Source: Bryobacterales bacterium
GTDB taxonomy: Bacteria > Acidobacteriota > Terriglobia > Bryobacterales > Bryobacteraceae
Assembly (NCBI GenBank): GCA_025463005.1
Contig: JAOAPR010000249.1
Coordinates: 1 to 37,706 of the forward strand
Reading direction: 5' to 3'
Length of the DNA: 37,706 bases
The notes below the pieces were generated by a model. The model was not told the origin of the DNA and ran no database searches. It saw nothing but the letters and a program-made list of their open reading frames with translations. Shown piece by piece: positions 14,750 to 23,301 of the stretch. Made by a program: the position numbers and the translations under genes. Positions within the stretch are counted from its first letter, which is position 1, and each line of letters starts with the position of its first letter.

Positions 14750-17002
14750 TTAATGAACTACGATCTTGGCCAGCCCGGCGTTGCCGGCCGCGTCGTACAC
14801 GCGAATCACCACGAGATGCTCGCCTGGCGGAAAATTCTCGAGGCGCAGCAGGAACCGCTCGCGCGCGGAGTCCGTTACACCGTCGGCGGCTTCGACAGGC
14901 GTCCACGGGCCCGCGTCCACGGAATACTCGCAGCGGCGCAGCACGGAGCCGCGATCTTCCGCATCAACGTCCGCTTCGAACGATGTTCCGCGACGGCGCG
15001 GGATGCTCGCCGTCACTACCGGCGGCGTGTTGTCGATCAGCACCGGCGCGCTGACCAGCGCGGCCTCGCGCGCCAGATCCAGCGGGTTCGAAAGCCGGTC
15101 GCTGGCTGTCACGCGGAAAAAGTAGCGTCCGTCGGCCAGCACGTCGCCCTCAAGCGTGTAGGTGTTTTCGGTCATATCGCCGCGAAGAAGCTTCCACTGC
15201 GTTTCTTCTTCGCCGCGGAAGTAGAGGTTGTAGAGCAGCCGGTCGCCGTCGGGATCGTCGGCCTGCCAGGCGATCTGCATCTGCGATCCGGCCGACCGCG
15301 AGACCATTTGCGACGGAGTCCCCGTGGGCGTCGAAACATCGCCGGTATCGGTCACCGTGATCGAGAAAGCGGCGGTGCTGGCAGGCGTGCTGGTGGAACT
15401 CGCACCCGTTTTCAGTGCACCCACCGCGGCCTGCGAGCTTATGTGGATGCTGCGCACTACGGGGGGCGTGTTCTGCGGCAGATAAGCAACTGACACGTGG
15501 TCGAGCGCGGGGGACGCATTTGATCCGCCCGTGAATTCGGCGCGCCACTGGATATAGCGAGCGTTCGGACTGGTGATCGCGGCCCGCTCCGGATTGCTGA
15601 TCGGATCGGACCATTCGCTCCAGGTTCCGTCGGGACGAGCCGTGTTGCCGGTGCGCGTGCGAAACGCCAGCCCGCCAGGCTTTGCGCCCGATACCCCGGT
15701 CCATCCAATGCGCCCCCAGCGCGCCACCGTCCCCGCATCGTGCACGGGCGACTCAAACCAGCCGCTTGCTCCGGGATCGCTGCCGAGCCGGATGATCTTC
15801 GCCAGATTGCCGGTTGCGGCCAGTGTCCCGCCCGGCGCCGCGAGCAATCGCGTAGCATCGCCTTCCCCGGCCTGCGCCACTAGCGTGGTGGTCCGGTCCT
15901 GAGTCAACCCTTGATCCAAGCGGTAAATCCGTCCCTGGGCGTCGGTCAGAAACAGTATCGAGCCGCGATCGAGCGCCAGGTCGTAAATGTTCTCTTCCTT
16001 CGAGCTCCATAGCGTCTCGACGGTGTTATCGGGATGAATTTTGTAGAGCGCCGAGCGGTCATCGCCATAGCTGTATCCCGGCGACGAAAACGAAGTGGTC
16101 GCGGGCGGCGTGGTGGCGGCGGTAACCCTGGGCGCTTCGGCCTTGGGCGGTGCGATCAATCCAGCTTGCTGATCGGTAACCGTGATGGTGGTCGAAACCG
16201 TGGGCAAGACGCTGCTGGTGAGCGATGCGGCCGCGCTTGAGGCCGCGTTCATCTGGCGAGCAATTCCCCCGCCCAGCGCCGCTGCATAGATGGTGCCGTC
16301 GGGCGTGGGAACAATCGCCCGAATCTCGGGCAGACTCGCGTCGTAGAGCACGAACGCTTTCTGCCGGGCCGTGATGCGATAGAGAATGCCGTTGGGCTCG
16401 GTGCCCGCGAGAAGGCGACCCTGCGAATCCATCGCCAGCGCGGTGACATGCACCTGCCCGGTCTCATAATAGATCTCGCCCTTGCCCTCGCCGGTGACGC
16501 GATAAATCCGGCCCTTGTCTCCGGTCGCGACAAAGAGCTCGCCATTGGAAGCGATCGACAGCGCCCAGATGTAGCGAGCTTCGGGCGCGAAATATTCGGT
16601 GGCTTTGCCGTTCTCGATGCGGTACACCTTGCCCTCGGGCGAGGTTCCCGCGTACACCACGCCTTTGGGATCGACGGCGATAGCGAAGATCTCAGGCTGG
16701 TCCGCGGTCCACAGCAGCGTGCCGTGGCCAGAGGAGTCGAGCTTGAACAATCGTCCCCGATTGCCGGTACCCAGGTACAACGATCCATCGGGCCCGCGGG
16801 CGATGTTCCAGATCTCAGACTGATCGGAAGTAAAAAGCGTGTCGAGCTTCGGGCCTAGAACCAGACGCCCATCGCGGGTGAGAGCCAGCCCGCTCATCCG
16901 TCCGCGCAGGAAATCCTGGTACCCGTTCATCTCCCAGGTAGCAGTGCTCGCGCCCGAGGCGATTGCGACACTGAGGCAGGCGGCCAGTGTCAGCCGCTTC
17001 AC
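14750..17002 (-). CDS. Secreted beta-propeller protein with C-terminal Ig/Fn3-like domains
   Basis: A 750-residue exported protein that I cannot name further. It has a short signal peptide (residues 1 to about 20). Residues 25-270 contain regular repeats of about 45 residues with motifs such as YLGTGNRGRLFKLD, YAGTSPEGKVYRI and VATGDKGRIYRV, typical of a beta-propeller. A Ser/Thr/Ala/Pro-rich linker (about 255-310) follows, then a further propeller section and two to three beta-sandwich (Fn3/Ig-like) segments with NTPPVV motifs, ending at the stop. GTG start at 17002 overlaps the stop of the S55-like gene by 4 bp (GTGA), so the two are translationally coupled and may act together at the cell surface. 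Ends 12 bp before the mutase start. Confidence 0.78.
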   Translation of the reverse strand: MKRLTLAACLSVAIASGASTATWEMNGYQDFLRGRMSGLALTRDGRLVLGPKLDTLFTSDQSEIWNIARGPDGSLYLGTGNRGRLFKLDSSGHGTLLWTADQPEIFAIAVDPKGVVYAGTSPEGKVYRIENGKATEYFAPEARYIWALSIASNGELFVATGDKGRIYRVTGEGKGEIYYETGQVHVTALAMDSQGRLLAGTEPNGILYRITARQKAFVLYDASLPEIRAIVPTPDGTIYAAALGGGIARQMNAASSAAASLTSSVLPTVSTTITVTDQQAGLIAPPKAEAPRVTAATTPPATTSFSSPGYSYGDDRSALYKIHPDNTVETLWSSKEENIYDLALDRGSILFLTDAQGRIYRLDQGLTQDRTTTLVAQAGEGDATRLLAAPGGTLAATGNLAKIIRLGSDPGASGWFESPVHDAGTVARWGRIGWTGVSGAKPGGLAFRTRTGNTARPDGTWSEWSDPISNPERAAITSPNARYIQWRAEFTGGSNASPALDHVSVAYLPQNTPPVVRSIHISSQAAVGALKTGASSTSTPASTAAFSITVTDTGDVSTPTGTPSQMVSRSAGSQMQIAWQADDPDGDRLLYNLYFRGEEETQWKLLRGDMTENTYTLEGDVLADGRYFFRVTASDRLSNPLDLAREAALVSAPVLIDNTPPVVTASIPRRRGTSFEADVDAEDRGSVLRRCEYSVDAGPWTPVEAADGVTDSARERFLLRLENFPPGEHLVVIRVYDAAGNAGLAKIVVH

Positions 17003-18723
17003 TCTCGCACCTCGATCTGGATGGTCTTGGATCCGGTGACCACGTTCCCACCCGATGCCACCTCGATTTCCGTGAGCTCGGCGCCGCGGACATTCAAGAG
17101 GCCCGGCCCTCCTGGCTGTGCGCGTCCCAGAATCATCGCGATCGAAGTCGGCGGATCCGGCAAATCGCGACCTTCTACGGTATAGGAAGGGCCGGCGCGC
17201 CAGACGCGCAGATAGGCGCTGGTGTTGGTGCGCAGTCCGTTCAACATGTCCAGGACTTGCGATGGCGACCGGAACGCGGCGCCGGATGCGGCCTGCATCT
17301 CCATTAAATTCGCAGACGTTGCGTCCCCAGCAGTCAGGTACAGCGGACCGATTTCTGCACCCACCGGAACGCGGTAGCGGACCTTACGGATGGTCTCCGC
17401 GCCGTTCTCACCGGAAAGAACCACAGCGATTTCGAACTCTTCACCTGGGCGGATCCGCCGCGGCGCAATCACGTCCGCGATCTGCATCTGCCGGCGCTGA
17501 TCGAGCGCGCCGATCTCGATCGAAATGTCCTTCAGCTTCAGCGCATCGAAGCCGCTAGCCAGGGCGTAGCTGAGGGGGGTGGCGATCCCGGCCGAAGCGA
17601 ACGTCGAAACACTCACGTCGCCGCTATAGACGTTGTCCAGTTTGACGGACCCGCTCTCGAAATTGATTTTGCCGCGAACGGTGTAGCTGGCGGCGCCGAT
17701 GTTCCTGGCGGTCGCGTCGATGGCCGAAAACACCGCCATCTGGGCCACTAAAGGCGTCAGCACGCGATCCTGAATCATGCCCATGCGATAAGAATTCGAT
17801 CCGATCTTGATCTCGATCGGGGTCATGCGCGCGCGCCGTCCCGTCACGCCGGAGATGGCGCTGTTGCGATCTTCGGTGATGGTCCCCATCCACTCGCGCG
17901 GCTGAGAAATTTTGAAAGAGCTTGAAAGATTGGGCAGCAGCGCCAGCACGTCGGAGCGCGCGAAGGGCAGCTCAGTCTCGCCTGCCGAGAGCAACCGGTG
18001 GCCGAAGGCGTAAATCTTGTTGCCGTCGATCATGGTGACGGTTCCGTCGGCCCCGACGTTCATATCGCCGGAAAGAAGCTGTACCGATATCATGGATCCC
18101 GGCACGATCTTTTTGGGATCTCCCAACGCGTCGGGAAGCCGCCCGCCGCTGGAAACTCCCTGGCGCGGATCGAGTCCCAACTGGCGCAGCTGCGGAGCGA
18201 AATGTTCGAGGGTCGCGGCGGTGAATCCGGAAAAAGAAACCGGCGTGGCTATCTCGGTGAGTCGCGTTTCGCCGCTAAGGAACTGACCGCGCGGGCTGGC
18301 GTCCGGACTGGAAAAAGCGCGCTGCAGTTTCGCGTCTGCTTTGGGCTCCGGCTCCACGCGGAGCATTTCTTCAATCGGCCGGATGCCGCAGATCGGTTCC
18401 TTGGCCAGCTCGAACCCGAGCGCTACCGCGCCTATCAGCTTTCCCTCGATATACACGGGCGAACCGCTCATGCCCTGCATCACTCCGGTTTGTGCCAGCG
18501 GCCCACCCGAGAGACGTGCCAGAATAATCGATTGCTTGGGTCCGATATTCTCCAGGACACCTAGAATTTCGACCTGGAATTCCTCTATGCGGGATCCGGA
18601 AAAGACCGTACGACCTACTCCGTGCTGGCCGGCGCGGATGTCTTTGAGCGGAAAGATCGGAGGAGCGGCCCACACTGCGGACACACCAAGCAGCGCAGCG
18701 GCGAGGATACGAACAATCGCCAT
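16999..18723 (-). CDS. SpoIVB peptidase S55 domain-containing exported protein
   Basis: A 574-residue protein with an N-terminal signal peptide (MAIVRILAAALLGVSAVWA). The segment RTVFSGSRIEEFQVEILGV leads to VMQGMSGSPVYIEGKLIGAV; Ser86 in the GMSGSP motif matches the S55 nucleophile. His242 in IYAFGHRLL resembles the second S55 motif. The C-terminal half is beta-rich and of unknown type. In SpoIVB, as I recall it, the His precedes the Ser; here the order is reversed (see findings). I chose the ATG at 18723; the frame extends to 18846 but that part overlaps the divergent bactofilin leader. It overlaps the propeller gene by GTGA. Confidence 0.82.
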   Translation of the reverse strand: MAIVRILAAALLGVSAVWAAPPIFPLKDIRAGQHGVGRTVFSGSRIEEFQVEILGVLENIGPKQSIILARLSGGPLAQTGVMQGMSGSPVYIEGKLIGAVALGFELAKEPICGIRPIEEMLRVEPEPKADAKLQRAFSSPDASPRGQFLSGETRLTEIATPVSFSGFTAATLEHFAPQLRQLGLDPRQGVSSGGRLPDALGDPKKIVPGSMISVQLLSGDMNVGADGTVTMIDGNKIYAFGHRLLSAGETELPFARSDVLALLPNLSSSFKISQPREWMGTITEDRNSAISGVTGRRARMTPIEIKIGSNSYRMGMIQDRVLTPLVAQMAVFSAIDATARNIGAASYTVRGKINFESGSVKLDNVYSGDVSVSTFASAGIATPLSYALASGFDALKLKDISIEIGALDQRRQMQIADVIAPRRIRPGEEFEIAVVLSGENGAETIRKVRYRVPVGAEIGPLYLTAGDATSANLMEMQAASGAAFRSPSQVLDMLNGLRTNTSAYLRVWRAGPSYTVEGRDLPDPPTSIAMILGRAQPGGPGLLNVRGAELTEIEVASGGNVVTGSKTIQIEVRE

Positions 18724-18730
18724 CTTTTCT

Positions 18731-18736
18731 ATTGTA
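18731..18736 (-). promoter_or_regulatory. Putative -10 box of the S55-like gene
   Basis: On the minus strand TACAAT lies seven bases before the ATG at 18723. Only an A-rich stretch lies between, not a convincing Shine-Dalgarno, so transcription may begin at the start codon. No good -35 was seen. Confidence 0.38.
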
Positions 18737-18810
18737 GGGTAGTAACGTTTTTGGCCGCCTAAGCATCTCCCGAACTTAGCCGCCGTAGTAGGATTGTTAG
18801 AAGCACTTAA

Positions 18811-18819
18811 AGAAGGAGG
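18811..18819 (+). promoter_or_regulatory. Strong Shine-Dalgarno of the bactofilin gene
   Basis: AGAAGGAGG lies ten bases before the ATG at 18830. It decides the start: the in-frame TTG at 18794 lies upstream of it and would leave this site inside the gene. Confidence 0.8.
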
Positions 18820-18829
18820 CGCCCCGAAG

Positions 18830-19423
18830 ATGTGGAATCGGCGCAAAGAAGAAGAACAACCACCAGCACCCAGGCCGGCCGCGGCTCAGCCGCCATCGCA
18901 ACCTGCCAGACCGCAACCCGCCAAGGAGGCAAGTCCCATGTCGACCGTTCCGAGTCGTCCTACTGAGTCTTTTGATGCGCCGCGCACCGGCAATGCCGTG
19001 CTCGGAAAGTCGGTCGTCGTGAAAGGGCACATCCTCAGCCGCGAGGACTTGACGATAGACGGCGAAGTGGAAGGCACGATAGAAATGCAGGAACACCGCC
19101 TCACCATCGGTCCGAACGGAAAGGTTCGTGCCAGCGTGAAGGCGCGCGAGGTCATCGTGCTGGGCACCTTGAATGGCAATGTGGAGACCAGCGATCGTCT
19201 CGACATTCGCAAGGAAGCCAAGCTGGTGGGCGATATTCGGACCGCGCGCATCATGATCGAAGACGGCGCCTATTTCAAGGGCAACGTGGATATCGTGCGC
19301 GCAGAGGTTCCGAAGGCCGCTACGGCCTCCTCTGCATCAGCTCCCAGGCCCCAGGGCCCCGCGACGGCTTCGCCCGCGGCTTCTCCTGCCATGGCCGCCG
19401 GCGCTGGCGATATCAAGCGTTAA
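18830..19423 (+). CDS. Bactofilin (polymer-forming cytoskeletal protein)
   Basis: A 197-residue bactofilin (DUF583). The middle (about 60-150) is a right-handed beta-helix of short repeats: GKSVVVKGHILSREDL, IDGEVEGTI, LTIGPNGKVRASVKAREVIVLGTLNGNVE and ASGDIRTARIMIEDG-like turns. The N-terminus is Pro/Ala/Gln-rich and disordered; the C-terminus is Pro/Ala/Ser-rich. Bactofilins form nucleotide-independent filaments at the membrane and help shape the cell or anchor wall enzymes. It lies 6 bp before the methyltransferase-like gene and is divergent from the S55-like gene. Confidence 0.92.
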   Translation: MWNRRKEEEQPPAPRPAAAQPPSQPARPQPAKEASPMSTVPSRPTESFDAPRTGNAVLGKSVVVKGHILSREDLTIDGEVEGTIEMQEHRLTIGPNGKVRASVKAREVIVLGTLNGNVETSDRLDIRKEAKLVGDIRTARIMIEDGAYFKGNVDIVRAEVPKAATASSASAPRPQGPATASPAASPAMAAGAGDIKR

Positions 19424-19429
19424 ATCAGG

Positions 19430-20014
19430 TTGGAGACCCGCAGCAGCAGCGGTCTGGACCAATTCTGCTCTTTGTTGGTCGAGCGGCCCGGACTCACTCT
19501 TTTGGATCTGGCCGGCGTTAGCCAGAGTACCGTCGCTTTCGTCACCAATCAGGGGCATCGTATCTATTCCGACGATTTCCTATTGCAGATGGACCGTTGT
19601 TTCGGCAACAACGGCGATTTCTACGAGAACCAGTCGGATCCAGAAAAGGTGGCGCAGTTCCTGGCGACAGCGTTGGAATATCCCGCCCAGCACTTCGACG
19701 GAGCTCTGGTCTGGGACACGCTGGAGTTCCTCAGCGGCCCGCTGCTCGAAACGGTGGTGCAGCGCCTGAGTCACATGCTTCGCCCCGGCAGTTACATGCT
19801 GGCGTTGTTTCACTCCGAGGAACGGGCCGAGACGATCCCGACGTATTCCTACCGGATCTCGGACCGCAAGACCATTACGCTCGGTCCTCGCGGAAGACGG
19901 CGTCCGGCGCAGTACTTCAACAACCGCAGCCTGGAGAAACTATTTCAGGATTTCGAGTCGGTGAAGTTCTTTCTGACGCGGGACCACCTGCGCGAAGTGA
20001 TCGTCCGCCGGTAA
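19430..20014 (+). CDS. Methyltransferase-like protein with degenerate SAM motif
   Basis: A 194-residue protein with the general layout of a class I SAM-dependent methyltransferase. LTLLDLAGVSQSTVAFVTNQG occupies the position of the SAM-binding motif I but lacks a GxGxG loop. FDGALVWDTLEFL followed by VVQRLSHMLRPGSYMLALFHSEE matches the usual D-x-V-x(3)-D and R-x-L-x-P-G-G strand region of type-11 methyltransferases. It may be a pseudo-methyltransferase or a divergent active one. The start is TTG at 19430, six bp after the bactofilin stop, with no strong Shine-Dalgarno; the start is therefore less certain. The tight link with bactofilin suggests a shared process. Confidence 0.72.
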   Translation: METRSSSGLDQFCSLLVERPGLTLLDLAGVSQSTVAFVTNQGHRIYSDDFLLQMDRCFGNNGDFYENQSDPEKVAQFLATALEYPAQHFDGALVWDTLEFLSGPLLETVVQRLSHMLRPGSYMLALFHSEERAETIPTYSYRISDRKTITLGPRGRRRPAQYFNNRSLEKLFQDFESVKFFLTRDHLREVIVRR

Positions 20015-20021
20015 GCCGTGC

Positions 20022-20041
20022 GTACAGGTTTCCTGTACAAT
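20022..20041 (+). promoter_or_regulatory. Toxin-antitoxin operator/promoter with TGTACA core
   Basis: Arms GTACAGG (20022-20028) and CCTGTAC (20032-20038) form a perfect palindrome around TTT. TGTACA (20034-20039) is the core hexamer known for the E. coli yefM-yoeB operator, and TACAAT (20036-20041) is a likely -10 box. Antitoxin binding would thus block its own promoter. Confidence 0.65.
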
Positions 20042-20057
20042 GTAAGTGGGCGATCTT

Positions 20058-20351
20058 ATGGCGTTCGAAACTACCTATACCAACTTGCGAGGAAATCTGG
20101 CGCGCACGCTGGATCGCGTGGTCAATGACCAGGAAGTAGTCATTGTGCGGCGGAAAAGCGCCAGAGACGTCGCGCTGGTTCCCGCGACAGAGCTGACCGG
20201 GCTGATGGAAACCGCCCACTTGCTCCGTTCTCCGCGTAACGCGCGGCGCTTGCTGACAGCGTTGCAACGTGCCGAAAAAGGCGGCGGAACGCGCACTTCT
20301 GCGGAAGCTCTCCGGCGACGCATCAGCGATGGCCGCAAAAAGCGTTCGTAA
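20058..20351 (+). CDS. Antitoxin, Phd/YefM family
   Basis: A 97-residue antitoxin. The N-terminal DNA-binding/dimerisation region has the YefM pattern TNLRGNLARTLDRVVNDQEVVIVRRKSARDVALVPATEL. The segment METAHLLRSPRNARRLLTAL matches the toxin-binding part of YefM proteins. The C-terminal tail is basic and likely disordered. I chose ATG at 20058; a GTG at 20046 lies in frame but adds only four residues and would place the start within the promoter. It overlaps the toxin gene by 23 bp. Autorepression through the palindrome at 20022-20041 is likely. Confidence 0.9.
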   Translation: MAFETTYTNLRGNLARTLDRVVNDQEVVIVRRKSARDVALVPATELTGLMETAHLLRSPRNARRLLTALQRAEKGGGTRTSAEALRRRISDGRKKRS

Positions 20352-20601
20352 TGCGATTTTCCAGCTCGAATTTCTTCAAGACTTGCGATACTGGGTCAAA
20401 GAGGATAGAACCGTCGCGCTGCGGGTTCTCGACCTGGTGGAAGCGATTACTCGCGATCCTTTCCAAGGCATCGGCAAACCCGAACCGTTGCGCTATGTGT
20501 TGGCCGGTAGCTGGTCCCGGCGAATCACCCAGGAGCATCGGCTAGTGTACCGGGTGAGCAAGGACAGGATCGATTTCCTGCAAGCGCGATATCACTATTA
20601 G
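20329..20601 (+). CDS. Toxin, Txe/YoeB family mRNA interferase
   Basis: A 90-residue YoeB-type toxin, a ribosome-dependent endoribonuclease. Close match to E. coli YoeB over nearly the whole length: DPFQGIGKPEPL, SWSRRITQEHRLVY and the C-terminal ARYHY. The catalytic residues Glu46, Arg65 and His83 of YoeB correspond to Glu52, Arg71 and His89 here, all conserved, so it is probably active. I chose the ATG at 20329, inside the end of the antitoxin gene; the frame runs upstream to 20269 but the family starts here. Followed by lysS 47 bp later. Confidence 0.93.
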   Translation: MAAKSVRNAIFQLEFLQDLRYWVKEDRTVALRVLDLVEAITRDPFQGIGKPEPLRYVLAGSWSRRITQEHRLVYRVSKDRIDFLQARYHY

Positions 20602-20622
20602 GACGGCTCCGCGCGCGTCCTT

Positions 20623-20640
20623 TATACTCCATCTAAGGAG
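20623..20640 (+). promoter_or_regulatory. -10-like box and Shine-Dalgarno before lysS
   Basis: TATACT at 20623-20628 is a good -10 candidate, and AAGGAG at 20635-20640 is a clear ribosome-binding site eight bases before the TTG at 20649. No -35 was found at 16-18 bp, and the gene may also be read from the toxin-antitoxin promoter. Confidence 0.5.
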
Positions 20641-20648
20641 TTTCATAC

Positions 20649-22079
20649 TTGTCCCTGGAAGACGATCTGTTCGCTCAGCGCCTCCGCCGCACCGGTGAAA
20701 TCGAGGCGCTGGGCTTCCGCGCTTACGGCCAGAGATTCGACGCCAGCCATACAATCCCACAGATTCTGGCGCACTATGGATCCAAGACCGCGGAGGAATT
20801 GGCAGATCAGCCTCGCGTGCGCATCGCCGGCCGGATTCAAACTGTCCGCCGCATGGGCAAGGCCGGTTTTTTGCATCTGACGCAATCCGGCGAACGTCTA
20901 CAGGTATATATTCGCAAAGATGCAGTTCCGGAGCCGGACTACGCCCTTTACGAAGGATTCGACCTGGGCGATATCGTGGGTGTGGACGGCTACCTGTTTC
21001 GCACTCGGACTGGTGAACTTTCCGTGCATGCCGAGAAGCTGACGTTTCTTTCGAAGATCCTGCTGGCGATGCCTGAAAAATGGCATGGCCTGGAGGACGT
21101 CGAGATCCGCTACCGGCAGCGCTATCTGGACCTGATCGCGAATCCGGAATCGCAGAAGATTTTTGTGACGCGAGCAAAAATCGTTTCTTCGCTACGGCGC
21201 CAGCTCGAAGAACGCGGCTTTGTGGAAGTGGAAACGCCCATGATGCAGCCGGTTTACGGCGGCGCGGCCGCGCGGCCGTTCGTCACACATCACAATACAC
21301 TGGATTTGGACTTGTACCTCCGCATTGCGCCGGAGCTGTATCTCAAGCGGCTGATCGTGGGCGGACTGGAGCGCGTGTACGAAATCAATCGCAATTTCCG
21401 CAACGAAGGGGTCTCCACCCAGCACAATCCTGAGTTCACCATGCTCGAGTTCTATCAGGCCTACACGGATTACCAGGGGCTGATGGATTTGACCGTCGAG
21501 CTGCTGAAGCAGACCGCCATCGATGCGACCGGATCCGCCGTGGTCGAATACCAGGGAACCAAGCTCGATTTCGGGAATATCCGGCGTCTATCGATGCAGG
21601 AAGCCGTGGGCAATCCATCTCTGCGGGGGCACGCGCTGGTCGAGGCTTTCGAGCGTCAGATCGAACCGACCCTGTTCGAGCCCACCATCATCTACGATTA
21701 CCCGGTCGAGGTCTCGCCGCTCTCGAAGAACAAGCCAAGCGATCCGGCTTTCGTCGAGCGTTTCGAAATCTACGTGGCCGGCATGGAAATCGGCAACGCC
21801 TATACCGAGCTGAACGATCCTAAAGAGCAGTGCCGGCGCTTCGAATATCAGCGCACCTTGAAAGCCGCCGGCGACGAAGAAGCGCATCAGATGGATGAGG
21901 ACTATCTGCGCGCGATGTCTTACGGCATGCCGCCAACGGGCGGTGAAGGCATCGGCATCGACCGGCTCACGATGATCCTCACGAATTCCAAGTCGATCCG
22001 TGATGTGATTTTGTTTCCGTTGCTCCGGCCGGAGGGCGAAATTGGCATAGCTGAGAGGCTGCGCGGCGGCGATGTTTGA
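20649..22079 (+). CDS. lysS: Lysine--tRNA ligase
   Basis: A 476-residue class II lysyl-tRNA synthetase. The N-terminal OB anticodon-binding domain (about 50-150) is followed by the class II core: the motif 1 region [17 protein letters not shown], motif 2 [23 protein letters not shown] and motif 3 [11 protein letters not shown] near the end. Length is slightly below the usual 490-505. TTG start at 20649, supported by AAGGAG eight bases upstream and by the good N-terminus ([13 protein letters not shown]); an ATG is not available nearby. It overlaps the LolC/E-type gene by 8 bp, so translation is coupled. Confidence 0.96.
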   Translation: MSLEDDLFAQRLRRTGEIEALGFRAYGQRFDASHTIPQILAHYGSKTAEELADQPRVRIAGRIQTVRRMGKAGFLHLTQSGERLQVYIRKDAVPEPDYALYEGFDLGDIVGVDGYLFRTRTGELSVHAEKLTFLSKILLAMPEKWHGLEDVEIRYRQRYLDLIANPESQKIFVTRAKIVSSLRRQLEERGFVEVETPMMQPVYGGAAARPFVTHHNTLDLDLYLRIAPELYLKRLIVGGLERVYEINRNFRNEGVSTQHNPEFTMLEFYQAYTDYQGLMDLTVELLKQTAIDATGSAVVEYQGTKLDFGNIRRLSMQEAVGNPSLRGHALVEAFERQIEPTLFEPTIIYDYPVEVSPLSKNKPSDPAFVERFEIYVAGMEIGNAYTELNDPKEQCRRFEYQRTLKAAGDEEAHQMDEDYLRAMSYGMPPTGGEGIGIDRLTMILTNSKSIRDVILFPLLRPEGEIGIAERLRGGDV

Positions 22080-23301
22080 GCTCTTCATAGCGCGGCGCTA
22101 CCTGCGTGCGAAACGCAAACAGGTGGTAATCTCTGTGATCACGCTAATCTCGGTAATCGGCGTGGCCGCGGGAGTGATGGCGCTGGTAATCGCGCTCGCG
22201 ATCAATAATGGATTCCGCAGCACGCTGGAACGTAATCTCTTGGGTCTGACCGCGCATGTCTCGATTCAGGAAAAGGAGCCCGGCCCAGGAATCGAGGGCT
22301 GGGAACAGCTCGCCAGCAAACTAGCGCGGCTGCCGCATGTCAAAACTGTTTCGCCGGCACTCTACGATGGCGGGTATCTCACCGGATTCGTCAACGGCGA
22401 CGGCGTTCAGATCAAGGGCATCTCAATCGCGAGTGGCGCAAAGGTCCCCGACGCGCTGGTGCATTTGAAGGCCGGCTCGATCAACGCACTGCATGCCGAA
22501 GAAGGCGAGCGCCCGGGAATCATACTGGGATATCGTCTGGCCGATCGGCTGGGAGCTGTCGTCGGCAAACCGGTGACGCTGACTATTCCCAATGGCCACA
22601 TGACTCCCCTCGGTCCTCGACCCAGCTTCGTGCCGTTGCGCGTCGCCGGAGTGTTTGAGTCCGGCTTCTACCAGTTCGACACTTCTCTGGGCTTCATGGA
22701 TCTCGCCACCATGCAGAAGACCTTCGGGTTGGGGGACGTGCTCAACAGCATCGAACTATACCTCGATGAGGTCGACGCCGCGCCCCAAGTCGCTGCGGCG
22801 GCCGAGCCGTTGATCGGGTCCAAACTGGCCGCCACTACCTGGCAGGAACAGAATCGGCAGTTGCTGAATGCCTTGCGAATGGAACGTGTGGTCACGGTGG
22901 TCACCATCGGATTGATTCAGGTGGTGGCCGCGCTGAACATCCTGATCGCCTTGGTGATGATGGTCATGGAGAAGCATCGCGATATCGCGATCCTGATGTC
23001 GATGGGCGCGCGGGCGAGGCAGATTCGCAGGATCTTCGTGTGGGAAGGCTTGATGATTGGGGCCGTCGGGACCATGATCGGCCTGGCAGCGGGCTACACC
23101 ATTTGCTTCTTCGCGGATAAATATCAGTGGCTGCGCCTGGACGAACAGGTGTACTCCATTTCGTTTGTCCCGTTCACGACACACTGGGTGGATGGCGTGT
23201 GGATCGCCGCCGCAGCCATGGCCGTCAGCCTGATCGCGACGTTGTATCCGGCGCGCAGCGCCACCCGGATCGCACCAGTCGAAGCCTTGCGCTATGAGTA
23301 G
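22072..23301 (+). CDS. ABC transporter permease, LolC/LolE family (FtsX-like)
   Basis: A 409-residue inner-membrane protein of the lipoprotein-releasing LolC/LolE group. The N-terminus [37 protein letters not shown] spans the first helix and is typical. A periplasmic domain (about 50-260) with [11 protein letters not shown] follows, then three C-terminal helices ending in [18 protein letters not shown], the FtsX/MacB-like end. In E. coli it works with LolD to move lipoproteins off the inner membrane. No lolD ATPase gene is adjacent; an SDR gene follows directly, so the ATPase must be elsewhere. ATG overlaps the lysS end by 8 bp. Confidence 0.88.
   Translation: MFELFIARRYLRAKRKQVVISVITLISVIGVAAGVMALVIALAINNGFRSTLERNLLGLTAHVSIQEKEPGPGIEGWEQLASKLARLPHVKTVSPALYDGGYLTGFVNGDGVQIKGISIASGAKVPDALVHLKAGSINALHAEEGERPGIILGYRLADRLGAVVGKPVTLTIPNGHMTPLGPRPSFVPLRVAGVFESGFYQFDTSLGFMDLATMQKTFGLGDVLNSIELYLDEVDAAPQVAAAAEPLIGSKLAATTWQEQNRQLLNALRMERVVTVVTIGLIQVVAALNILIALVMMVMEKHRDIAILMSMGARARQIRRIFVWEGLMIGAVGTMIGLAAGYTICFFADKYQWLRLDEQVYSISFVPFTTHWVDGVWIAAAAMAVSLIATLYPARSATRIAPVEALRYE

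Noticed and set aside
18830-20014. Frameshift between the bactofilin and methyltransferase-like genes
   Set aside because: The bactofilin ends normally with a Pro/Ala-rich tail and the next gene has its own fold; there is no shared domain.
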